Assembly: GCA_947496555.1 (NCBI GenBank)
Contig: CANMDH010000001.1
Coordinates: forward strand, 239,622 to 303,621
Length of the DNA: 64,000 nucleotides
Direction of reading: 5' to 3'
Source of the DNA: an uncultured Aquimarina sp.
Lineage (GTDB): Bacteria > Bacteroidota > Bacteroidia > Flavobacteriales > Flavobacteriaceae
Part shown: positions 1 to 7,135 of the stretch, one piece after another
Layout of the letters: every line of letters starts with the position of its first letter
How positions within the stretch are numbered: the first letter of the stretch is position 1
Notes under the pieces: generated by a model
Database searches by the model: none
Seen by the model: the letters and a program-made list of their open reading frames with translations, nothing else
What the model was told of the DNA's origin: nothing
Translations under genes and position numbers: made by a program

Positions 1-314
1 GTGAAAGTAATTTCAAACACATGTATTGGAACATGGCACAACAACTAACTCATCATACAGTAAATGGTTGTCCTGTAAACTCTGGAGATATGATGGGTAG
101 TGGTACACTATCCGGACCTACACCAGAATCCTATGGATCTATGCTCGAATTAAGTTGGCGCGGAGAAAAACCAGTACAATTAAATTCTGGTGGTAGCCGT
201 AAATTTATCGAGGACAATGATACCGTAATCATGAGAGGATATTGCGAAAAGAATGGTGTACGAATTGGCTTTGGAGAAGTTTCTACCAAATTGCTTCCGG
301 TGTTCAAAAAATAA
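1..314 (+). CDS. fahA: Fumarylacetoacetase, C-terminal part (gene begins before the window)
   Basis: The open frame runs in from the left edge (codons in phase with base 3) and ends at a stop at 312-314, so only the last ~104 residues are seen. The segment [19 protein letters not shown] followed by [14 protein letters not shown] is the conserved C-terminal active-site region of fumarylacetoacetases, which hydrolyse fumarylacetoacetate to fumarate and acetoacetate in the last step of tyrosine/homogentisate catabolism in the cytoplasm. The C-terminal strand region ([18 protein letters not shown], then IGFGEVS) also fits the family. An internal ATG at 21 is not the true start because the family is several hundred residues long and homology continues to the window edge. 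A strong terminator follows at once, so this is probably the last gene of its transcript. Confidence 0.93.
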   Translation, partial: ESNFKHMYWNMAQQLTHHTVNGCPVNSGDMMGSGTLSGPTPESYGSMLELSWRGEKPVQLNSGGSRKFIEDNDTVIMRGYCEKNGVRIGFGEVSTKLLPVFKK

Positions 315-337
315 AGTATTTTTAAACTCATAAAAGA

Positions 338-368
338 CCTCGAAAAATTTGATTTCGAGGTTTTTTAT
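338..368 (+). terminator. Rho-independent terminator after the fumarylacetoacetase gene
   Basis: An 8-bp perfect stem CCTCGAAA (338-345) / TTTCGAGG (353-360) with a 7-nt loop is followed directly by TTTTTTATTA. It lies 24 bp after the stop codon. Confidence 0.9.
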
Positions 369-420
369 TATCTTTTGGCATCAAAGTTGATTTTATTACC
401 CAAATCAAAATAATATCATT

Positions 421-1608
421 ATGAAAAAACTACTACTATTATGTATTGCATTAGCCATCTTTTCTTCCTGTAGTAGTGTGAAGAAAACCGAAAAGGCTCT
501 AAATACTGGTAACTATGACCAGGCAATAAACATAGCTTTAAATAAGCTTAGAACAAACAAAGACAAAAAAGGAAAACAACCCTACATCCTTATGCTGGAA
601 GAGGCATATGCAAAAGTGGTTAATCGAGATATCGAAGCCGTTAATTACCTGGAAAGGGATGGTAATCCTGCTAATTTAGAGCGTATTTACAAGACATATG
701 TTTCTATGAAAAACAGACAAGAGCGTATTAAACCGTTGTTGCCTCTTTATTTGGTAGAACAGGGTCGTAATGCCAATTTCTTATTGGATAACTATGATCA
801 GCGAATCTTAACTACAAAAGACAAGCTTTCTAAATATTTATATGACAGTGCAAAATCTTTGATGTCTTCAGCTCAAAGAAAGACAGATTATAGAGAAGTT
901 TATGATAACCTGGTATACTTAGACAAAATTACTCCTAATTATAAAAACACAAGAGCTTTGATCGAAGAAGCACACCTTAAGGGAACTGATTTTGTTAGAG
1001 TTACCATGAAGAATAAAACCAATGTTGTAATCCCAAAACGTCTGGAAGCTGACCTATTAAATTTTGGCACGTACGGATTGGATGATTTATGGACAGTATA
1101 TCATAGCAAGCCTCAAAAAACAACCAAGTACGATTATGCTATGGAAGTCACTTTGAGAGAGATCAACATTTCTCCCGAAAAAGTAAGAGAACGTCAATTA
1201 GAAAGAGAAAAATTGGTTAAAGACGGGTGGGAATACCTCTTAGATGACGATGGAAATGTGGTAAAAGATGAGGAAGGAAACAAAATCAAGGTAGATAAAA
1301 CAGTAAAGGTACGTTGCGAGTATTATGAGTTCACTCAGTTTAAAGCAACCAATGTAGTGGGTAATGTACAGTATAAAAATCTAAGAACAAAGCAGCTTTT
1401 GGAGGCTTTTCCAATCGCTAGTGAATATGTATTTGAGCATGTATATGCAAATTACAATGGTGATAAGCGTGCTTTGGAAGATGATTTGGTTCGTTATCTA
1501 GGTTTACAGGCCGTACCTTTTCCTACCAACGAACAAATGGTATATGACTCTGGAGAGGATTTAAAAAATAAGATCAAAGGTATCATTGCTAATTATCGTT
1601 TTAAATAA
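421..1608 (+). CDS. Predicted lipoprotein, conserved Flavobacteriaceae type, function unknown
   Basis: 395 residues. The N-terminus is a lipoprotein signal: two lysines, a hydrophobic stretch, then IFSSC with the acylatable Cys at residue 17, so the protein should be anchored in a membrane on the periplasmic side. The residues that follow (KALNTGNYDQAINIALNKL) look like a tetratricopeptide-like helical repeat. The middle is charged and helical, and the C-terminal 100 residues are mixed. I recognise no enzymatic motif and cannot assign a function. It stands alone between a terminator and the convergent sigma-factor gene, whose stop is directly adjacent (1608/1609, no gap), with no visible terminator between them. 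The ATG start at 421 is the first residue of the signal peptide. Confidence 0.8.
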   Translation: MKKLLLLCIALAIFSSCSSVKKTEKALNTGNYDQAINIALNKLRTNKDKKGKQPYILMLEEAYAKVVNRDIEAVNYLERDGNPANLERIYKTYVSMKNRQERIKPLLPLYLVEQGRNANFLLDNYDQRILTTKDKLSKYLYDSAKSLMSSAQRKTDYREVYDNLVYLDKITPNYKNTRALIEEAHLKGTDFVRVTMKNKTNVVIPKRLEADLLNFGTYGLDDLWTVYHSKPQKTTKYDYAMEVTLREINISPEKVRERQLEREKLVKDGWEYLLDDDGNVVKDEEGNKIKVDKTVKVRCEYYEFTQFKATNVVGNVQYKNLRTKQLLEAFPIASEYVFEHVYANYNGDKRALEDDLVRYLGLQAVPFPTNEQMVYDSGEDLKNKIKGIIANYRFK

Positions 1609-2187
1609 TTACCTGTTATCAGATAATACAAAAAACAAAATAGTTTTATAAGTATCACCAAGTCTTTTACGTAATAATGTAAAAGACTTGGTTATTTGGG
1701 CTTCTACCGTTTTTATCGAAATTCCTAAAAATTCAGATATTTCGGCATTTGTAAGTCCTTCTTTTTTACTAAGCTCAAAAACCCTTTTACATTTTGGAGG
1801 TAAGTTTTGTATTTCTTGATTTACAACTTCAATCATTACCTCAAAAGCAGCATCATTACTATTTTGGACAACTTCATATAAAGATTCGACATATTTATAT
1901 TGAAGCGACATGGTTGATTTATTTTTTTGAAGAGTATTCAAAAACTCATTATAAACAGATTTAAATAAAAAGCTTTTTATAGAACGGTTGCTATCAAGGC
2001 TCTCTCTAAATCGCCAAACTTTAAAAAAAACATTTTGTACTACGTCCTGCGATGCTACATGATCGCCTATTAATGAGAAGGCATAAGCATGTAGTCTCCT
2101 GTGATATTTTTCTAACAAAAACATGTATGCCTTTTCCTCTCCTTTCTTAAGAGCCTTTATGAATATATGATCATTTATATAACTCAC
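1609..2187 (-). CDS. ECF-family RNA polymerase sigma-70 factor (FecI-like)
   Basis: 192 residues with the two-domain ECF layout. Region 2 is in the first ~90 residues (EKAYMFLLEKYHRRLHAYA, later DVVQNVFFKVWR) and region 4 is near 130-185 (LPPKCKRVFELSKKEGL, then a helix-turn-helix NAEISEFLGISIKTVEAQI). This is the Bacteroidetes group that controls TonB-dependent receptors through an inner-membrane FecR anti-sigma factor. It is transcribed divergently from the fecR-like gene starting at 2307, and a TonB receptor follows that gene, so the three form one cell-surface signalling unit. The AT-rich 119 bp between the divergent starts should hold both promoters. I could not pick a convincing -7/-33 pair there. 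Confidence 0.93.
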   Translation of the reverse strand: MSYINDHIFIKALKKGEEKAYMFLLEKYHRRLHAYAFSLIGDHVASQDVVQNVFFKVWRFRESLDSNRSIKSFLFKSVYNEFLNTLQKNKSTMSLQYKYVESLYEVVQNSNDAAFEVMIEVVNQEIQNLPPKCKRVFELSKKEGLTNAEISEFLGISIKTVEAQITKSFTLLRKRLGDTYKTILFFVLSDNR

Positions 2188-2306
2188 TTAACTGCTCAAT
2201 ATATCTGAATTAGTATTAAAAAAATATAATTTTTATAAAAAAACAACAAAAAAGTTAGGGTATTCACATTTTGCTTTGTATTGCTAATATAAAGTTAACA
2301 ATTAAT

Positions 2307-3470
2307 ATGATTTCTCCTGAAATAGAAAAAATCCTTCTTAAGTTCTTTAACAGATCCGCCACAAAAGCTGAACTGGAAATATTAGATGCATGGCTTAAAG
2401 AACCCCATAACGAGTCTATTTTTAAAGACTATGTGAAAGTACAATATGCTATCACACTGGGATTAAATGATCCCAATACGAACAAAATGAAGGAGTTGAT
2501 GTTGGCCAAAATCAGAAAAGAAAAGAAACCTTTTTATAACTATAAATTAAAAGCAATATTCAAATATGCAGCAATTCTAGTGCTCTTTTTGGGGATTGGG
2601 TATCTGGTAAAGCAAAATATTTTTAATAGTAATAATGAAGAATTACTAATCCCAAACTATGAAACTATTACACTTCAATTAGAGAATGGAGATACTCAAA
2701 TAATTTCTGAAGTTGGAAATGCAATGATTACCGATTCTCTTGGAAATAAGATCATGTATCAACAAGGGAATCAATTGGTTTATAATAGAGATATAGGAAC
2801 TGAAAAGTTGGTATACAATACATTATCTATTCCTTATGGAAAAAGATTTGATATTCTTCTTAGTGATGGTACCCATGTCTACTTAAACTCTGGAAGTTCT
2901 ATTAAATATCCTGTCAAATTTATAGAAGGAGAAGTTAGAAAAGTATTTCTTCAGGGAGAGGCTTTTTTTGATGTTGCAAAAGATAAAAAGCATCCTTTTC
3001 TGATAGAATCCAGATCATTAAACATAAAAGTATTAGGAACTCAATTTAATGTTTCCACATATCCAGAAGACACCGATACAGAAGTAGTACTGGTCGAAGG
3101 CTCATTGAGTTTAAATTCATTAGAAAATAAATCCAAACAAAACCAAAACATTATTCTCGAACCAGGTTTCAAAGGTGTATTTAATACTTCAGAAAAGACC
3201 ATTGCCACTCAGAAAGTAAATACATCTATGTATACTTCTTGGATCAAGGGGAATTTAATTTTCAGAAACCAAACCTTTGACAATATTATTAAAAAACTAG
3301 AGCGACACTATAACATTTCTATTATTAACAATAACCAAGACCTAGCAAAAGAGACCTTTAATGCAAGTTTTGAAATAGATAAAGAAACCATCAACGAAGT
3401 CTTTTATTATTTCAATAAAGTATACCAAATAGAATATAAGATTATAGATAATAAGATAATTATAGAATAA
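2307..3470 (+). CDS. FecR-family anti-sigma factor
   Basis: 387 residues from ATG 2307; an upstream in-frame ATG at 2271 would add 12 residues that the family lacks. An N-terminal cytoplasmic sigma-binding part (residues 1-80, ISPEIEKILLKFF...) is followed by one membrane helix (FKYAAILVLFLGIGYLV, about 85-105). A periplasmic FecR domain comes next (IPYGKRFDILLSDGTHVYLN, GEAFFDVAKDKKHPFLIES, LGTQFNVSTYPEDTDTEV), then a DUF4974-type C-terminal domain (LIFRNQTFDNIIKKLERHYN). Such proteins hold the partner ECF sigma factor until the TonB receptor signals. The receptor gene lies 106 bp downstream, beyond a hairpin, and is presumably cotranscribed. Confidence 0.93.
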   Translation: MISPEIEKILLKFFNRSATKAELEILDAWLKEPHNESIFKDYVKVQYAITLGLNDPNTNKMKELMLAKIRKEKKPFYNYKLKAIFKYAAILVLFLGIGYLVKQNIFNSNNEELLIPNYETITLQLENGDTQIISEVGNAMITDSLGNKIMYQQGNQLVYNRDIGTEKLVYNTLSIPYGKRFDILLSDGTHVYLNSGSSIKYPVKFIEGEVRKVFLQGEAFFDVAKDKKHPFLIESRSLNIKVLGTQFNVSTYPEDTDTEVVLVEGSLSLNSLENKSKQNQNIILEPGFKGVFNTSEKTIATQKVNTSMYTSWIKGNLIFRNQTFDNIIKKLERHYNISIINNNQDLAKETFNASFEIDKETINEVFYYFNKVYQIEYKIIDNKIIIE

Positions 3471-3495
3471 TTTATAAACAATAAATGACAAAAAA

Positions 3496-3523
3496 ATCGG
3501 AAAATGCTGGAACATTTCCCGAT
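3496..3523 (+). other. Intercistronic hairpin between fecR-like and TonB receptor genes
   Basis: ATCGGAAAATG (3496-3506) pairs with CATTTCCCGAT (3513-3523) with one A.C mismatch and a 6-nt loop, giving ten base pairs of eleven. No T-run follows, so it is not a normal intrinsic terminator. It could be an mRNA processing or stability element that sets different levels of regulator and receptor. Confidence 0.5.
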
Positions 3524-3576
3524 TGGAACAAGCGATATCACACAAAGGCATCAACCACTTATCAACACTTAAAATT

Positions 3577-6456
3577 ATGAAAAAAACATCAAACTTTGGG
3601 TGTAAAGCTCAAAGAAAACCAGGGCTTACACTAAAAATGAAAATATCTCTATTTTTTACTCTCCTAACTGCATTTACAATACAGGCAAATGGCTATTCTC
3701 AGAATACGAAATTGTCATTACAAATGGAAAATGTAACTGTACTAGAAGTAATAGATAAAATAGAATCTGAAACTAAATTCAAGTTTATTTTCAACACTAA
3801 GGCCGTTGACCTGGAACGAAAAGTAACAATAAAATTAAAAGAGAAGAAAGTAGAAGAAATTTTGAATATACTTTTCTATAATTCTCAAACTACTTTTGAA
3901 GTCTCTAATCATAAAATTTTACTGAAAAAGAATTTAACCATTTCTTCCGATCAAAAAAATGATGCAGCAGCACTAATAGAAGCACAAGAAACAGAGATTA
4001 TAGGAAAAGTACTAAATGAAAAAGGAGACCCCTTACCTGGTGCTAGTGTTTTAGAAAAAGGAACCTCTAACGGGGTCATAACAGACTTTGATGGTAATTT
4101 TTCTATAAACATCTCCAATCCCAATGCCATTTTAGTTATTTCTTATCTTGGATTCACAACCAAAGAAGTAACCATTTCTCTACCTTCAAAACCATTAAAA
4201 GTTCTCCTTATCGAGGAAGGATTTTCCCTAAAAGATATCGTCGTAACAGCTAGAAAAAGAGTAGAAAATGTGCAAGACACCCCTATTTCTATTACCGCGG
4301 TTCAAGGAGTTGTTTTGGAAGAAATGGGAGTGACTAATATTGCCGGAATCGCGGATATCGCTCCCAATCTAACCTTTAGCACTACCGGAACCGTATCCGG
4401 CTCAAGCTCGGCGGCCGTTGTCTATATAAGGGGGATCGGCCAGAATGATTATGTTCCTGTGGCAGATCCGGGAGTTGGTATTTATGTTGATGAAGTATAC
4501 TTAGGAAGAACTGTTGGTGCGGTTTTAGACCTGGCCGATTTAAAAAGCGTTGAAGTAATTCGAGGTCCTCAAGGAACCCTTTTTGGAAGAAATTCTATAG
4601 GTGGTGCTATTTCTTTAACATCGACTGATCCAGGTGATCAATTAAAAGGTAAAGCTAGCTTCACCGGAGGAAGCTATTCAAGAAATGATGCCACTTTTAA
4701 AATAAGTGGTCCCATATCTGAAACGCTTGGGTTTACGCTTAATCTAACAAGAAGAAACAGAGAGGGGTACGTCGAGCGGGTTTTTGTTGATGATTCTTAT
4801 CTGGGAAATGACAATTCTCATGGCGCCAGGCTGAAATTAAATTATCAAAAACCTGATAGTAAGTTTTCAGCAAAATTCATTGTAGATTTTGCGACAGAAA
4901 GAGAGGATTCTTCTCCCGAGCAAAATTTATTCTTTCACGATGATAGGTTATTACCTCAATTATGGAATACTAATGCAGCAAGTGCACCCACTTCCACAGC
5001 TTCTGGTTATGTCCCGGGTGATACTACTGCAGGAACAGACATTTATGACGAACGGTGGAATTTTGGTCCATTCAAAACTGGTGAAACCTCACTTTCTCAA
5101 AACGATATTGATACCTGGGGATCATCAATGAATCTAAAATATCAAACAGGGGATAACTCAGACGTCAAGTTAATTTTAGCATACAGAGAATTGGATGCAG
5201 AATTTGCAAGACAGACCGATGGCTCTCCACTTAATATCTTTGAAAACAGAGATGTTTACGATCAAGATCAATTTAGTGCAGATTTTCGTTTTAGCCGATC
5301 CACTGATAAACTTGATTTTGTAACAGGTTTGTTTTACTTCATTGAAAATGTAGACAATAAACTTTCTTTTACCGGCGCTTTACAGGATTTTGCATACCCG
5401 GTGTTTCTGGGAGGTTTGGTTGAAAACAGCAACTATGCCATTTATGGGGAAGCAACATACAAGGTTACTAATAAACTATCCTTAACTGCGGGATTACGGT
5501 ACACCAGTGAAACCAAAAAAGCACAACCCAATGCCTTTAGAGATCCTTCTATAAGTATTGAAGATACTCCTGTAGAACCAGATCCTATTCGAGATGCCAC
5601 AACAAATGGTCAACGCTTGCTAGATAAAATCTGGCAAGAGAACACCTTTGATCAGGTTACATGGCGATTTAATACCGCTTATAAAGTTTCTGACGCCCTA
5701 AATATTTATGGTACCGTTTCTACCGGATTTAAATCCGGTGGTTTTGAATGGAGAGTAACCAATACTTCATTTTATGATGACCCCTCTAATGATTTTGATG
5801 GAGACGGTGACGGTGATTTACCACAATTTGATCCCGAAACTGTTACTTCTTATGAACTAGGAGCAAAAGTAAAAATCAATAAACTTAGATTTAACACAGC
5901 ATTTTTCTATACAGACTATAAGGACCTCCAAATTGCTGCAAATCCTCCGGGATCAATTGCCACTTTCCAGACAAATGCTGGAGATGCAGAAATTAAGGGG
6001 CTTGAAACCGAAATAATCTGGCTTCCCAACTCTTCTATGCTTCTTAACGTAGGATATGGATATATCGATGCAGCATATAAGGATCTAATTGAAGGGGTTA
6101 CCGTCACTGAAGATGACAACTTTATTCTAACACCAGAACACACACTAACTTTTGGCGGATCATACAAAATCCCTGTTTCGTTTGGTAGTTTCACACCTAG
6201 AATAGATGGTCATTACAAATCAAGAGTAGATTTTGAAGCAGAGAATAGCGATTTTGTTTTTGATGACGGTCATACAGCTATAAATGCCTCCATAAAATTC
6301 AATGCAAAAAAACATTGGGAATTTATAATTGGCGCAGAAAATATTACAGATGAATTATATCTAATAGGAGGTGATTCAAATACCGCAATTGGTTATGAAA
6401 ATGGTATTTATGCAAGACCAAGGAATTATTATGCAACTTTATCGTATACGTTTTAG
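3577..6456 (+). CDS. TonB-dependent outer-membrane receptor with STN signalling domain
   Basis: 959 residues from ATG 3577; the upstream in-frame ATG at 3523 lies in the hairpin region and is rejected. A long basic leader and signal peptide (ISLFFTLLTAFTIQANGYSQ) are followed by an STN (secretin/TonB short N-terminal) domain (about 45-110), which talks to FecR. A carboxypeptidase-regulatory-like beta domain follows (IIGKVLNEKGDPLPGASVLEK). The plug has VTARKRVENVQDTPISITA and EVIRGPQGTLFGRNSIGGA, and a 22-strand-type barrel ends in ATLSYTF with the usual terminal Phe. No SusD-like partner follows, so it is probably a siderophore/vitamin-type or other small-ligand receptor rather than a SusC glycan importer. 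The ligand is unknown. The plug wording is closest to what I know from proteobacterial receptors, and a loop near residue 740 carries a DFDGDGDGD run that could bind Ca2+. Confidence 0.93.
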   Translation: MKKTSNFGCKAQRKPGLTLKMKISLFFTLLTAFTIQANGYSQNTKLSLQMENVTVLEVIDKIESETKFKFIFNTKAVDLERKVTIKLKEKKVEEILNILFYNSQTTFEVSNHKILLKKNLTISSDQKNDAAALIEAQETEIIGKVLNEKGDPLPGASVLEKGTSNGVITDFDGNFSINISNPNAILVISYLGFTTKEVTISLPSKPLKVLLIEEGFSLKDIVVTARKRVENVQDTPISITAVQGVVLEEMGVTNIAGIADIAPNLTFSTTGTVSGSSSAAVVYIRGIGQNDYVPVADPGVGIYVDEVYLGRTVGAVLDLADLKSVEVIRGPQGTLFGRNSIGGAISLTSTDPGDQLKGKASFTGGSYSRNDATFKISGPISETLGFTLNLTRRNREGYVERVFVDDSYLGNDNSHGARLKLNYQKPDSKFSAKFIVDFATEREDSSPEQNLFFHDDRLLPQLWNTNAASAPTSTASGYVPGDTTAGTDIYDERWNFGPFKTGETSLSQNDIDTWGSSMNLKYQTGDNSDVKLILAYRELDAEFARQTDGSPLNIFENRDVYDQDQFSADFRFSRSTDKLDFVTGLFYFIENVDNKLSFTGALQDFAYPVFLGGLVENSNYAIYGEATYKVTNKLSLTAGLRYTSETKKAQPNAFRDPSISIEDTPVEPDPIRDATTNGQRLLDKIWQENTFDQVTWRFNTAYKVSDALNIYGTVSTGFKSGGFEWRVTNTSFYDDPSNDFDGDGDGDLPQFDPETVTSYELGAKVKINKLRFNTAFFYTDYKDLQIAANPPGSIATFQTNAGDAEIKGLETEIIWLPNSSMLLNVGYGYIDAAYKDLIEGVTVTEDDNFILTPEHTLTFGGSYKIPVSFGSFTPRIDGHYKSRVDFEAENSDFVFDDGHTAINASIKFNAKKHWEFIIGAENITDELYLIGGDSNTAIGYENGIYARPRNYYATLSYTF

Positions 6457-6471
6457 CCCATTAAGTTTTAT

Positions 6472-6498
6472 GCCTAATTCATGAAAATTGAATTAGGC
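6472..6498. terminator. Terminator-like hairpin between convergent receptor and ytxJ genes
   Basis: GCCTAATTCA (6472-6481) and TGAATTAGGC (6489-6498) form a perfect 10-bp stem with a 7-nt loop, 15 bp after the receptor stop. Only a weak T-rich stretch follows on the plus strand. It could serve both converging genes. Confidence 0.55.
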
Positions 6499-6536
6499 TA
6501 TTAATCCTTCGTCTTATTAAATTAAAAAAGTATGTG

Positions 6537-6932
6537 CTAAATAAACTGATGCAATACCTGTGGAGTAATCATACTGTGAGAAGAGTGATGAACAGTTTCA
6601 CCATTACGAATCACAATAAACTGTGGAGATTCATGGAACACCTGAAACCTGGTTGCGATCTCTGAAGAAACATCTCTGTAATTTAAAAGGTCGAGATAAT
6701 AAAGGTCAATTTGATTTCCCTCTACGTCAAAACTACTTTCAAAATTACGTATCACCATTCTGCTAATCCCACACCGGGTAGAATGTTTAAATATAGCTTG
6801 AGTTTTTGTTTTAGAAGCCTCTTCAATTTGATCCACTTGTTCTAAGGCAGTAATCTCTTGCCATGGTAATGCTTGTTTCTCCTCTTTTGGTTCTTTTTCT
6901 TCAGATCCAAATAATTTACCAAATAATCCCAT
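6537..6932 (-). CDS. ytxJ: Bacillithiol-system redox-active protein YtxJ
   Basis: 131 residues, thioredoxin-like fold. The motif KHSTRCGISRMV (Cys54) with one redox cysteine, the later LYYLDLLNYRDVSSEIA, and the cis-Pro strand HESPQFIVI are typical of the YtxJ family (DUF2847), a monothiol bacilliredoxin-like group found in Bacillota and Bacteroidota that make bacillithiol. The N-terminal ~20 residues are charged (GSEEKEPKEEKQ) and probably disordered. It would work in the cytoplasm in reducing mixed disulfides with bacillithiol. It is a single-gene unit, convergent with the TonB receptor and divergent from clpB, which is also a stress gene. Confidence 0.9.
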   Translation of the reverse strand: MGLFGKLFGSEEKEPKEEKQALPWQEITALEQVDQIEEASKTKTQAIFKHSTRCGISRMVIRNFESSFDVEGNQIDLYYLDLLNYRDVSSEIATRFQVFHESPQFIVIRNGETVHHSSHSMITPQVLHQFI

Positions 6933-7135
6933 CTTTCTTTTACAATTTATTTCTTACAAACTTAATCAAATCATTTTAAAATTGACCTTAATCATATATT
7001 GGTCGTTCTTAAATTCGTAACTTTACAATATGTCAAAAAGTCAGCAAAAATAAGCACTCACAAGACATTTTGGCTTATTTGTTATGTAGGAATGTTATTT
7101 GATTCTCTTCCGTTGAACTCAAAATATAAAGACTA

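Noticed and set aside
3523-3576. Upstream start for the TonB receptor
   Set aside because: It begins in the intercistronic hairpin and adds residues that do not look like a signal peptide.
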